The notes below the pieces were generated by a model. That model was not told the origin of the DNA. It did not search any database and saw only the letters and a program-made list of their open reading frames with translations. The position numbers were made by a program, and so were the translations under genes. Positions 42,773-54,073 of a stretch of 64,000 nt of DNA are shown here, one piece after another. Where the stretch lies: NCBI GenBank assembly GCA_003339415.1, contig PDHQ01000006.1:424046-488045 (forward strand), given 5' to 3'. The stretch is from Ophiocordyceps camponoti-saundersi (nom. inval.) (Eukaryota; Ascomycota; Sordariomycetes; Hypocreales; Ophiocordycipitaceae). Each line of letters opens with the position of its first letter. Within the stretch, counting starts at the first letter, position 1.

Positions 42773-42845
<73 letters not shown>

Positions 42846-43082
42846 CTTGCTACATAGTGTGTGTGGTTATACAAGGTTGCACGCGGTGCCCGTGTATGTA
42901 TGTCAAGGCCATTGTCTGACCATCTCTACATAGGTGCCTTTAATCTGAAGTGCCAGAGCTGCGCAGCGAATATAACATGCGTTATTAACAAGGTATAGAG
43001 CCATAGTATCAACAAGAGGACGTCATTGTTTCAAGTATCCGACAGAAAAGCCAACATATGAAAACCTACAACAGCCCTATCT
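42403..43082. other. Intergenic with assembly gap and poly-G artefact-like runs
   Basis: Holds a G run near 42630-42650, a second near 42661-42675, 15 A, ten N at 42742-42751, an AT-rich 23 bp, and a 70-bp uninterrupted G run at 42776-42845. The rest is ordinary. The gap lies between the P450 and methyltransferase genes, so their distance is not reliable and a small gene could be missing. Confidence 0.85.
42742..42751. other. Assembly gap (10 N)
   Basis: Ten consecutive N follow a run of A. This is the only undetermined sequence in the window. Confidence 0.99.
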
Positions 43083-44237
43083 TTACGCACCGGGCTTCTG
43101 AAATGCCATGACGGCATATCGGAAACTCCCCTTGTCGTAACCGCTTCGCATGCTCTGAAAGCTTTGGAGAAAAGCGATGGCCTCCCTGCCATGCGTAAAG
43201 GCAAACTGCCATACAGCCTTGTTCTGTACCAGAGACCAGGTCAATTCCCACGTCTTCTTCACCTGGGAGCTTATGTCCACCGGTTTTGCGAAGAGACGCA
43301 GCCCTGCCGCTTTGGCGAGACGGACGTAATCCTGGTTTGTGCAGAGGGGCGGGAGAAGCATGCCGTCTAAACACGCATTGGCCATTAGCAACGAGAATCC
43401 CTTAGACGTACAAAGCTCGAGCCATCTGTTTTTACGCGTACCTTCAATTGGCTTGATGTCGTTTCGTAAATCCTCTGCGGTCAATCCCTCGTCCTTGAAC
43501 CAATCTGCCAAGACAAGCTTGCCGCCTGGACGCAGCAATTTGGAGACATCTTGAAAGATCTTCTCCTTGTTGGGCATGTGAGACAGCGACTCGCAGAACC
43601 AGACGGCGTCAAAGGCTCCAGCGTCACCGGCAAAGTGATCCGACATGGTCTCGGCATCCATCTCTAGATATCGAACCTTGCCGGCGCCCAGCTGAACGAA
43701 GCCATCGTCGTCCTTGTCGAGAGGCTCGGCGGCCGAACCTCCGGCCTTTTCTACCTCGGCCTTCGTAAGGCTATAGGCTAACTCGACCTGACGGGAGGAG
43801 ATGGTGATGCCGGTGACGTGACACCCGAGAGTGGACGCCAGGTAGCGGGCTGAGCCGCCGACGCCGCACCCGACGTCGAGGACGGATAGATTCTTGTCTA
43901 GTTTCGAGGTTGAGAGCAGGAGATGGATGAGATTGAGCTCGGCCGTCTCTTTGCTGTCGTTGGCTTCTGACTCCTTTGTTGGCCAATAGCCGTGGTGGAT
44001 ATGCTCGCCCCTTGTTTTTGTTTCACTGTTAGCGGTAGCGAAGAGGGGGTGGGACAGGAAGAGGTGCAGGTGTTTTGTTGTCTTGACTCACCAAATATCG
44101 AGATAACTGTCGCTGGCAATGTCATAATGTTCCTTGATCTTACCTTTCAAGGCCTCCATCTCCTCGTGTGGTTTGCCCAGTTGTATATCATATTGCCTGC
44201 TAAGGGGCGTGCTGCTTTCGGAGATCGACGACGACAT
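43083..44237 (-). CDS. SAM-dependent methyltransferase (class I)
   Basis: Exons 44237-44092 and 44010-43083 (81-nt intron GTGAGT...ACAAG) give 357 aa. It opens with an EHYDIASDSYLDIWGEHIHH segment typical of the sterol/tocopherol C-methyltransferase group. Motif I is VLDVGCGVGGSARYLA (92-107). AFDAVWFCESLSHMPNK provides motif II and LLRPGGKLVLADWF motif III. No signal peptide or membrane helix is visible, so it is presumably cytosolic. It transfers a methyl group from S-adenosylmethionine to carbon or oxygen of a small molecule. Its position beside a type III PKS and a P450 suggests tailoring of the polyketide. It faces the cluster convergently, toward the P450. A primary-metabolism sterol role is less likely because the sterol-binding region is not recognisable. 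Confidence 0.87.
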
Positions 44238-45109
44238 GTAGGCGGTGGCAGCTGGTAATTGCGTTGATGTACGGAATGAATTGCAACTGAAGTAGTAATG
44301 TCAATGGGAGGAGGTCTTGTACGTCCGTATCAGAATCTAGATATACATACATACATGGGAGTGCTGGCACGTGGGTGCAGGCAAGACTGTTTCGATTGGT
44401 CGAGTTGCCTACAGATCTCGCCTTACCGTGTGCGTAACGTGATGACGTGCCAATGAGCTGGCTAGATGAACGTAGCTGTTATGGCGTATTCCTATAGGCC
44501 AGTACTAATGAATGGCAATATGTATTCGTCAAGGCCCTAGTCTGTCAGGGGCCTGGACGAGAAGCGATATCCAGACCGTGCCGTTAGTGCAGCTTGGTCT
44601 TACCCGCACGCAGAGATGGAACGGGTAGCAGCGTATTAGTGTCTCGAGTCTCAGGTTTCAACGGGCCGTGCCCAAGTCCGGATACAAAGAGGTGCCTAGA
44701 GCTTCGTGAGGCGCCTCCAAGCGGGCAGTATTAATTCCCTAGAACGAATAACTAACGTCTGCCTCGTAATTGTAGCTACAGAGAGATGCAAAGTCTGCCT
44801 GTATTACTCCGTAGTGATGTCGGAATAGCCGGACACGAGGCTATCTATCCTCTTGCTGGACTAGGCAGTCTTGTGCCGAGATGATCTTCGCAACAATTCG
44901 TTCAATCTAACTCGAAAAGACCACTCGATCATTCTCGATGAATGTGATGGTTTCGATATCTATTTTCCCTTCGACCTCCTTTCCTTATCAATCGCTTTTA
45001 TTAACCACCACTGCAGCAGCCAACTAGACCAAAGACGGCGGTCATAACATGGGCAAAGCAAATAGCTGATGCCGCAGAGGAAAAAAAAGGCGGCATCTTA
45101 ACACACCTA
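44238..45109. other. Intergenic, nothing supportable
   Basis: About 870 bp upstream of the methyltransferase and downstream of the chitinase. A TACA microsatellite lies at 44342-44353. No reading frame, RNA gene or clear repeat is seen. Confidence 0.5.
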
Positions 45110-46300
45110 TCAAGATCGTGAATGGCGCGTCCATTTCTTCAATGCCCGCAGTAGCTCGTGGTTCGGTGAGTCCATGTTCATGGACCAAACCATAGAACCG
45201 GCCAAACCCTTTGAGGCCGCGTATCTGATCTTGACGTCGAGACTTTGCGGATCGTCGTACGAGATGAACGTCTTGGTCTGCGGGTTGAAGAGCCACGGTG
45301 TCTGCGTGGTCGAGTCCCATTGCCTGACCCAGGGTGCCCGCGCTGTCGTCGGTGAGCTGAGGATCTGCTCCCTGAGGTATTTCCACTGCCAGGTTCCGGA
45401 ATTCGACGAAGATCCGGCGCAGGCATCGAACCACGACGCATCCTCCTTGTCGCCCAGAGGCACAGACTTGGACTGCGGCTGGTACTGGTTCTTGGCATCC
45501 TTGGTCATGTCCTGGAGCGCTTGCATCGAGTGGCCGTAGAATGCGAATCCTGCCACCAGCTGATTCGCCGGCCAGCCAGCTTGCATCCAACTGTCGATGG
45601 CCGAGACGAATGAAAGCTGCTCGCCTTTACCGCTTTCAAAGTTAAAGGGCGCGTTGGGTCCCGTCACGGCGCCCCAGCCGCCGTTGATGTCGTAGGCCAT
45701 CAAGGATATCCAGTCGACGGCTTTCGCAAATGCAGACACGTCTTTCAGCGGTCCATTGGGGCCATCGAAGGGCTGAGCGCGGACGGCGAGAGTAATGAGC
45801 TTCTTTCCCTTGCCAAAGGTGGAATCGAGCTGGTGCCGGAGCTTATTGAGAAGGGCGAGGAAGTTGTCGGAGTCATGTTGCGCATCGAAGACGTTGCAAG
45901 TATTCCCGAGACGGCCTGGATACTCCCAGTCAATGTCGATGCCGTCTAGTTTGTAGCTTTTTATGTAGTTGACGATGCTATGGATTAGTGTATCCGTTGC
46001 GGAACTGCTCTTGGCAATGCCGGAGAACAAGTTGGAGCCAGACCATCCACCTATCGAGAGAATCGCCTTGACCCCCTTTCCGTGGAGTTGCGAGACAGTC
46101 TGCGAGAGGTATGAGTCGCCGTCAAAGGTAAAGTTCCCATCCTGACGTGGTATCCCAAAGGCGATATTGACATGCGAGTACATGGAAAAGTCGACACTCG
46201 TCATGTATTGCTTCTTCCAAGTCGGATAGTAACCGACCGTCACGGCCGAGGCCTCAAGGGCCAGGCCAGCTGCGACGAGGAAACAAGAATTGAAGCGCAT
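45110..46300 (-). CDS. Secreted GH18 chitinase
   Basis: An intronless 396-aa frame. Met1 starts a signal peptide (RFNSCFLVAAGLALEASA). The GH18 barrel shows VGYYPTW, the SIGGWSGS motif (82-89), the catalytic DGIDIDWEYPG (119-129, acid Glu126), the MAYDINGGWG strand and the terminal MVWSMNMDSPN. It cleaves beta-1,4-linked GlcNAc by substrate-assisted catalysis outside the cell, on the fungus's own wall or on external chitin. There is no chitin-binding module or GPI signal. The length matches subgroup A/B fungal chitinases without extra domains. In an insect- or nematode-associated fungus it would fit cuticle or eggshell attack. The start at 46300 is followed upstream by an ordinary promoter without further in-frame Met. 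Confidence 0.93.
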   Translation of the reverse strand: MRFNSCFLVAAGLALEASAVTVGYYPTWKKQYMTSVDFSMYSHVNIAFGIPRQDGNFTFDGDSYLSQTVSQLHGKGVKAILSIGGWSGSNLFSGIAKSSSATDTLIHSIVNYIKSYKLDGIDIDWEYPGRLGNTCNVFDAQHDSDNFLALLNKLRHQLDSTFGKGKKLITLAVRAQPFDGPNGPLKDVSAFAKAVDWISLMAYDINGGWGAVTGPNAPFNFESGKGEQLSFVSAIDSWMQAGWPANQLVAGFAFYGHSMQALQDMTKDAKNQYQPQSKSVPLGDKEDASWFDACAGSSSNSGTWQWKYLREQILSSPTTARAPWVRQWDSTTQTPWLFNPQTKTFISYDDPQSLDVKIRYAASKGLAGSMVWSMNMDSPNHELLRALKKWTRHSRS

Positions 46301-47933
46301 TGCTACTGGTGTCGGCGACGGATGGGCTTTTGCGACGAGTCACATCGCTCCAGGAGACGGGATATAAAGAACGAAGTGCTTCATGTAGGCCCATGCTGGG
46401 CTTTCTCAGACAATCCTGGGTTCTCTTTAATAGATTAGTCTATGTCAGCCCGGTGCTTTGAGGGTAGACGTCAGGGCATTCCGCAGTTGTCGGGGAGAAA
46501 GATGAGTCGAGGGAGAGCCATGTCTGAGATTGATGGCGCTATCGACCATCGATTCCGAAGACCTCATAATCAGGCGTCATTGTAGCTGGCCAAGTTTACC
46601 ACACGGGTGGCGCGGATAGACGTCAATTCCGCCTCGATTATCAGATGATGACGGCTTTGCGAGGCTGGGTGGTTGATAGTGGTAGACAAAACCTGAGGCG
46701 ATTCTGGGAGGACAGAGAATCTTGAGGGATAACAAATTGGCGAAAGAGAGCGGCCATGGAGATAGACCTTGCGTCGGAGGGTTTCCTCCAACCTCCCCTG
46801 CTGGAGTGGCCAGAAACATACCGAGTTTGGAATGCTGCTTCTGATGCTCGCTTTCAAATTTCCCTCGAGGTCGGTCTTAACACATCTACGCGATGTCATT
46901 ACCGCGCAGGCAGGATATGTGTATATGTGTAGATCTAGAAGAGAGCTGCCCATGTTCACAGATCGCATGGGCGACAAAACACCAGGCGCCTCTTCGGCTC
47001 CTGTCAAGCCGACTACCATCTTATCCTCTATACATACCTACATATTCCGCCGAGGCCGGAAAGATGCACCTTTGGACGCTGGATCTTCTGTGAGTCAATT
47101 GAGTCTCTGGATAACGCCGTGCTTGCATTGAGGAAAGAGTTCTTGAAACTTGTGTATGGTGGTTTCCACTGTCACAACTTGAGAACTTCAACGGCATCAT
47201 CATTCACGCCACCAGCAACGGTGGGAGGAGGGCACCAATTTCGTGAATCTGCTTATGGAGACAAGGTTCTGGGGGCTGGGTAACTTCTCTGGCTCCGAGT
47301 TTTGATGGCGACGATCGAAGATGAGGACAAGGAGACGGACGCGGATGGCGACGAGAGCAAGGCAGAAGTCATGTGGATAAGCACTCCAAGTTGCAGGTAG
47401 GTCCCTCAGGAAATGAAAGTCCGCTTCGGCATGTTTTCTTTTGCACTTGGTGTTCGCCCAAGTAAGTGACCTCTCTCTCTTCGACATTTAAGCCGCTGAT
47501 GCGTTATCCGAATGACTTGACATACTTTGTTCAGATACTTTGATGATGATGATGATGATGATCATGACTCTCTCCCTGTTCGCCTCACTGGCTGAGGTGT
47601 TCCCGCAAAATTTAACCGCTCGTTACGACCCTGCTTGTCAGTCTCTTCATCTCATGTCTGATGCCGACCTCGCGTTAATTGAAGCTATCGCGGCCTCGAG
47701 ATGAATCCCACCCTGAGGCACCGTAACAACATTGTTCCGTTCTTTCACTGTAGCCTGTCGCGTAGCCTTGCCCGGTCAGCTGACCTTTTTTTTGACGTGT
47801 CTTGAATCAAGATCCACGGCTCATTGTCAAAGTATAATCCCATGAGCTTTTCTCCCGGTCTCTTCGCCTCTCGTCACCTCCTGCTCGTCTGATCCGAGCC
47901 GACTTCTTTCTCTTCGGCGGTCGCCGCATCGCC
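46301..47933. other. Intergenic, 1.6 kb, no gene seen
   Basis: Lies between the starts of the leftward chitinase and the rightward P5A ATPase. Overlapping frames at 46570-47131 on both strands lack motifs and starts in context. A GAT run (six units) lies at 47543-47560. The final 100 bp are C/T-rich, as expected before the ATPase start. Confidence 0.5.
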
Positions 47934-50900
47934 ATGGCGCCACTCGTCGATAGCGCCCAGATCCAGCAGGCCGAGCTGCTGCGTCCGCTCCCCTTTCACT
48001 TCCACGCCTACGTCTGGCCCTTCGTCATCATCTGGCCCGTCTTCTTGCGCTACTACCTCACGCCTGACCTTTATGAACAATACATCGGCGCGCCAGAGTG
48101 GACTTTTGTTTGGTGCGGTACCATCATCACGCTCCAGTCTCTCGTCTGGTTGAGCACCCATTGGAGTGTCGGGCTGGACGCGCGCTTCCGAGCGACCAAG
48201 GCTGCCAATGTGCACGAAGCGCAACTGATCAAGGTCGTTCCGATCGCAAATGCTGGTTCTGGCGAGATCTGCCGTCTGCTTCGCGACAAGGTTGGTTCTC
48301 TCCCTCCCTACCCAACGTTTCGCTGAAGCTAATTCGTCGCAGACCGACGACAGAGATAACCTCTCTTTCATCTTCCAGAAGCGTCGGTTCCTGTACAACG
48401 CGCAGGAAAAATGCTTCCGCACGCTCCAATACGAGATTGACGCTGATCCAAAGCCCGCCATCGGCCACTTCCAGTCGTGGCGCGGCCTAGAGAAGCAAAG
48501 CCAGGTATCCAGCATCGAGCAGCACTACGGGAAGAATACTTTCGACATACCCGTGCCCACGTTTACCGAACTCTTTAAAGAGCATGCTGTAGCGCCCTTC
48601 TTCGTGTTCCAGATCTTTTGTGTTGGTCTGTGGCTCCTCGATGAATATTGGTACTATTCACTTTTCACCCTCTTCATGCTTGTTGCCTTCGAAAGCACTG
48701 TTGTATGGCAACGTCAGCGAACACTCAACGAGTTTCGTGGCATGAGCATCAAGCCGTATGACATTTGGGTCTTTCGACTCGGCAAGTGGACCGAGCTTCA
48801 GACAGATACTCTTCTTCCGGGCGACCTCGTATCTGTCGGACGGACCAAAGAAGATAGTGGAGTTGCCTGCGACATGCTCCTCGTCGAGGGCACTGCCATT
48901 GTGAACGAGGCCATGCTCTCTGGTGAGAGCACGCCTTTGCTCAAGGACTCTATCCATTTGCGCCCTGCAGATGCCAGGCTCGACCCCGACGCATTGGACA
49001 AAAATGCCTTCCTTTGGGGCGGCACAAAGGTGCTTCAGGTGACTCACGGGAATCCCGAGCAGGAGAAGCCGGCCCTGGCTTCTCGTGTTCCCCCTCCCCC
49101 TGACAACGGTGCTATGGCCGTCGTCATCAAGACTGGATTCGAAACCTCCCAGGGCAGTCTTGTGCGGACCATGATCTACTCCACGGAGCGCGTTTCTGCC
49201 AACAACTTTGAGGCCCTCCTGTTTATCTTGTTCCTACTCATTTTCGCGCTCGCGGCCTCATGGTACGTCTGGGACGAGGGTGTTCGCAAGGACCGCAAAC
49301 GCTCCAAGCTATTGCTAGACTGCATCTTGATCGTCACGAGCGTTGTTCCACCCGAATTGCCCATGGAGCTGAGCCTGGCAGTCAACACCAGCTTGGCTGC
49401 CTTGTCGAAGCTCGCCATCTTCTGTACCGAGCCTTTTCGCATCCCTTATGGTGGGCGGATTGACGTCGCTTGCTTCGACAAGACTGGAACTCTCACCGGC
49501 GAGGACCTTGTTGTGGAGGGCATTGCCGGCTTGGGGCTCACCGATTCCGATTTCGAAGACAAGAAGGAGGCCGATGGTGCTCATTCTGCCATGAAATCGG
49601 TCTCTGACGCCGGCCTTGAGACCCAACTTGTGCTAGCTACTGCGCATGCGCTGGTCAAGCTTGACGAAGGAGAAATTGTGGGCGATCCGATGGAAAAGGC
49701 TACACTCTCATCACTTGGCTGGACCCTTGGCCGCAATGACGTGCTCTCGAGCACGAACAAGACGAGCAACACACAGGGCACCGTCCAGATTAGGCGTCGA
49801 TTCCAGTTTTCATCCGCTCTCAAGCGGCAAAGCTCCGTCGCCACGGTTCACGGCGTCAACGCGACCTCTGGCAAGAAGATCAGGGGAACATTTGTCGGTG
49901 TCAAGGGCGCGCCTGAGACCATCATGAAGATGCTGGTTGAAGTCCCTGCCGACTACGAGGAGACATACAAGTACTTCACCCGAAAAGGCTCGCGTGTCCT
50001 CGCTCTGGCTTACAAGCAGCTGTCGGTCGAATCTGAGCTCGGTGCCAATAAGATTAACGACTTGAAGCGTGAAAAGGTGGAATGCGAATTGAACTTCGCC
50101 GGGTTCCTGGTTCTGCATTGCCCGCTCAAGGACGACGCGAAAGAGGCCGTCCAGATGCTCAACGAGAGTAGTCACCGCGTCGTCATGATCACCGGAGATA
50201 ATCCCCTGACGGCCGTGCATGTCGCGCGCGACGTTGAAATTGTGGATCGCGACGTCCTGATCCTCGACGCCCCAGAGGATAATGCCGGCGGCCAGAGACT
50301 TGTATGGAGGAGTGTCGACGACAAGGTCAGCATCGCAGTCGATCCATCCAAGGCTATTGACGTCGAGATTTTGAGAACGAAGGATCTCTGCGTTACGGGT
50401 TACGCGCTGGCAAAGTTCAAGGACCAGCCTGGCTGGAACTCCATCCTGCGCCATACCTGGGTTTACGCACGGGTCTCCCCCAAGCAGAAGGAGGAGATTC
50501 TCCTCGGCCTCAAGGACATGGGCTACTACACTCTCATGGCGGGCGACGGCACCAACGATGTCGGGGCTCTCAAGCAAGCACATATTGGCATCGCTCTACT
50601 GAACGGCACCAAGGAAGACTTGACGCGAATCGCAGAGCACGCCCGCAACACCCGAATGAAGGACATGTATCAAAAGCAATGCGATCTCATGAAGCGTTTC
50701 AACCAGCCCATGCCACCCATTCCCGTCATGATTGCCCACCTCTATCCTCCGGGCCCCAACAATCCCAACTACATGAAGGCCATTGAGCGTGAGGCGAAAA
50801 ACAAAAACATGACACCCCAGGATTACGCAAAGTCGCAAGGTCATCCGACCGAGACGATCGTGAGCCCGGGTGCTCAAGCGCTCGCTGACGGCAAAGATGT

Positions 50901-52027
50901 GCGCAAAGCCGAGGTGACCAAGAAAGCGGCCGGCTTCGCCGACAAGCTGGCCTCGGGCATGATGGAAGCCGAACTCGGCGACGACGAGCCCCCGACACTG
51001 AAGCTGGGCGATGCCTCGGTCGCTGCACCGTTTACGTCTAAGCTTCGAGACGTCATCGCCATCCCCAACATCATCCGTCAAGGTCGCTGCACCCTGGTAG
51101 CGACGATACAGATGTACAAAATCTTGGCCTTGAACTGTCTCATCAGCGCCTACTCCTTGTCCGTCCTCTACCTCGAGGGCATCAAGTTTGGCGACACGCA
51201 GTATACTATTAGTGGAATGCTCATGTCGGTCTGCTTCCTGAGCATCTCTAGGGCTCGGGTCGTCGAAGGTCTTAGCAAGGAGCGGCCCCAACCCAACATC
51301 TTCAACATTTATATCATCGGCTCTATTCTCGGGCAGTTTGCTGTCCACATTATGACTCTCATCTACGTCGCCCGACTCTGCGACAGGATCGAACCGTGAG
51401 CGACCCTCCTCCCCTCCCCCCTCAACACGCCGATGGCTACTTTCTTCGCCGTCCATATCTTTCATCTACTGACCTATACACAGGCGCTCGACAGATAATG
51501 TCGATCTCGAGGCTGACTTCGAGCCGTCCCTACTCAACTCGGCCATCTACCTCCTCCAGCTCATCCAGCAGGTCTCGACCTTCGCAATCAACTACCAAGG
51601 CCGACCCTTCCGCGAGTCTCTGTCGGAGAACAGGGCCATGTTCTACGGCATCGTCGGCGTATCAGGTCTGGCCTTTGCGTGCGCCCTCGAGCTCGTACCG
51701 GAGATCAACGAGGCGATGAAGCTGGTCCGCTTCACCGAGGAATTCAAGGTCAAGATGGCGGGAAGCATGGTGCTGGATTACCTCGCCTGCTTCGTCATAG
51801 AAAAGGGTCTCAAGGTCATGTTCAGCGATTATCGTCCCCGCGACATCGCCGATCGGCGGCCCGAACAGCTCGAGCGCGAGGCCGTCCGCAAGCAGGTGCT
51901 GGAGCGCAAGAAGGCCGACGAGGAGGAGAGGAAACGGATGGAGAAGGTGGCCGAGTTCGAGCGCCAGGTTGAGGAGCGGAAGCGGAAGCTGCGCGAGTGG
52001 CGGAACGGGCAGCAGAAGACGGGGTGA
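47934..52027 (+). CDS. spf1: P5A-type ATPase Spf1 (ER transmembrane-helix dislocase)
   Basis: Exons 47934-48290, 48343-51395 and 51484-52027 (introns 52 and 88 nt) give 1317 aa. P5A ATPases sit in the ER membrane and extract mistargeted tail-anchored and other moderately hydrophobic helices. They matter for ER homeostasis, glycosylation and sterol balance. Landmarks are an N-terminal pair of hydrophobic segments, the actuator loop AMLSGESTPLLKDS, the P5A signature PPELPMELSLAVN in TM4, the phosphorylation site CFDKTGTLTGEDL (Asp498), KGAPETIMK in the nucleotide domain, MITGDNPLTA and the hinge MAGDGTNDVGALKQA. A coiled Lys/Glu-rich C-terminal tail (EERKRMEKVAEFERQVEERK) follows the last membrane helices. 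Length and motifs agree with the single fungal Spf1. Confidence 0.96.
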
Positions 52028-52545
52028 GAGGAACGGGGGCGGCCGACTTGCTCGCTCATCGGACGAAGACGGGTGACTGTCCCAAGCATGGCGCAGAGCA
52101 GGGAACATAAAGGATAGACGACCTAGACCGAGACTTACAATAGTTGGTTCGCGGAAAGAAGGATGAGATTAGACAGCGGGACGACGGATCAGCGGACACG
52201 ACGAGAAAGTAGTTTCACCCCCTGCCCTTTCACCCCCTTTTTTTTTCTTGTTTGTTGTATCATTGAGTTCTAGGTAGTAAAAGACCTGCCAAGTATGTAC
52301 AACACAAGACCCGATGGGAAAAACGACTGAACCGCGGCACAAGAACAGACTAGAAGACTTGAACTCGTGCACATCCATTGATAGTCCTTGGTTTTTTTTT
52401 GAGGGCGAGGTCGGCCGGCCAGATCTGAAGGAAGGGAAAAAAAAAGGGTGCGCCTCATAGAGATCTTGAATTTTTGGGGGGGTGATGGAAAGGGGAGGGA
52501 CGGCGATGCGGAGAGGACAGAGTAGAGGCTCTCCAACGGACCCGC
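52028..52545. other. Convergent 3' intergenic region
   Basis: About 520 bp between the ATPase and malate dehydrogenase stop codons, with T- and A-runs near 52236-52250 and 52391-52446. It probably holds only 3' UTRs. Confidence 0.55.
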
Positions 52546-53701
52546 TTACTGGCCGGGGTTCTCCTTGACAAAGGTGATGCCCTTGGTGATGTTGGACTTG
52601 AGGCCGCTCAAGCAGTTCTCGATCAGCTTCTCCTCGGCCTTGTCGACCTTGCCGACGGGCAGGATCTTTTCGACGCCATTGGGACCGAGCTCGACCTTGG
52701 TGCTGAAGAAGTCGATGCCCTGGTCCTTGTACAAGGGGGAGTCGACAAAGGTGGGCTCGACGACGCCCTTCTCGCCATCGGCGGCGCGGAGGAGAGAGTC
52801 GGCCATTCGAGCGCCGGCCATGGCCATGGATAGGGTAGCGGATCCGGCACCGTCCTTGGCCTTGACGACCTCGTCGCCACCGAATTGGACGCGGTTGATG
52901 AGGGACTCGTCGGAGCTCAGATCCGGGTGCTTGCTCTGGCTAAACAGGGGCACGATGGTGACGCCCGAATGGCCGCCGATGACGGTGATGTTCTCATCCT
53001 TGGGATCAGTGCCCTTGATCTCGGAGACGAAGCGGCTGGCGCGAACGACGTCGAGGGTGGTGACGCCGAAGAGCTTCTTTGGGTTGTATACACCTTTTGC
53101 CTTGAAGACCTCGGCGCAGATGGGGACGGTGGAGTTTACCGGGTTGGAGATGACGAGGACCTTGGCCTTGGGGGCCGACTCGGCGACGGCCTTTGCGAGG
53201 TCACGAACGATGGAGGCGTTTGTGTTGAAGAGGTCGTCGCGAGACATTCCCGGCTTGCGGGGGACGCCGGCCGGGATGAGGACGATGTCGGAGCCCTTGA
53301 GGCAGGCGGCCAGGCCAGAGGGAGTAGGATCGTAGCCCTTGACAGTCGACTTTGTGTTGACGTGTGAGACGTCGGCGGCGACGCCTGGTGGGTTGGTTTG
53401 GGGTCAGCTTTTTCTTTGGGGGAAGATAATTATTTGCTTCTGTGACTTTAGGGGGGGAATTGGTTTCTCACCAGGGGCGAGACGAATATCGTAGAGAGCC
53501 AGGTCGGTCACTCTAGGGTTCATCTTCAACAGCAGAGACAAGGGTTGACCAATGCCGCCCGCGGCGCCGAGGACGGCAACCTTGGACAGCTGATGGGGTT
53601 CGAATTAGCGAGAAGGGAGAGACGGGTTTTCTTCAGGGAAGAGAAAGCCGTACGTTGCGCGTCGAGGCGGAAAAAGCACGGCGCTGAATGAAGGAGGCCA
53701 T
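52546..53701 (-). CDS. Malate dehydrogenase, mitochondrial
   Basis: Three exons, 53701-53654, 53589-53472 and 53384-52546 (introns 64 and 87 nt), give 334 aa. It interconverts malate and oxaloacetate with NAD in the citric acid cycle. The first exon codes a basic, Ser/Arg-rich mitochondrial presequence ([15 protein letters not shown]). The mature part has the NAD loop [38 protein letters not shown] (substrate Arg), [28 protein letters not shown] and the catalytic His in [14 protein letters not shown]. The C-terminus has no peroxisomal SKL-type signal, supporting the mitochondrial isoform. The gene is divergent from the RQT4-like gene, with 372 bp between starts. Confidence 0.97.
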
Positions 53702-54073
53702 GGAGATGATCTGATAGGGAGGAAGGAGAGGGTATCGTGAGGAGAAAGGGGAGGAAGGGGACGCTGTTAAGGCTAAGCCGAGGATTGAGGCAGGGTGAAT
53801 AACGAGGTTGAAGATGAAGAATTAAGGTGTGGTGAAAGGAGGAGAAGATGGGGGGGGGGAGCTATAGGCCTGATAGGGTATAGCGTGGCGGCCCCACTAC
53901 GGGGAAAGGGGATTATTAGGGTTGGTCAGCAATCGAAGAGACAGTTGTGGATAGAGGGATGGAGAACGAGAGAGAGCGAGAGAGTCAGAGGTCAGAGAGA
54001 GGAACGGAGCTTTCACCAACAGCTCTCTTGATATTTGCATACTATATTCAATTGCTAGAGTTCAACTTCTATC
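53702..54073. promoter_or_regulatory. Divergent promoter between malate dehydrogenase and the RQT4-like gene
   Basis: 372 bp, purine-rich on the + strand (C/T-rich read toward the dehydrogenase), with a GA run at 53965-54000. No recognised site. Confidence 0.5.

Noticed and set aside
45042..45590. Minus-strand frame of 182 codons overlapping the chitinase
   Set aside because: Same strand but another frame of the GH18 coding region. The GH18 frame carries all catalytic motifs.
46570..47131. Overlapping frames of 149 (minus) and 120 (plus) codons between chitinase and Spf1
   Set aside because: They contradict each other, and neither shows motifs, signal or splice structure. Chance frames in intergenic DNA.
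49810..50583. Minus-strand frame of 257 codons within the Spf1 gene
   Set aside because: Antisense shadow of the conserved ATP-binding and hinge region.
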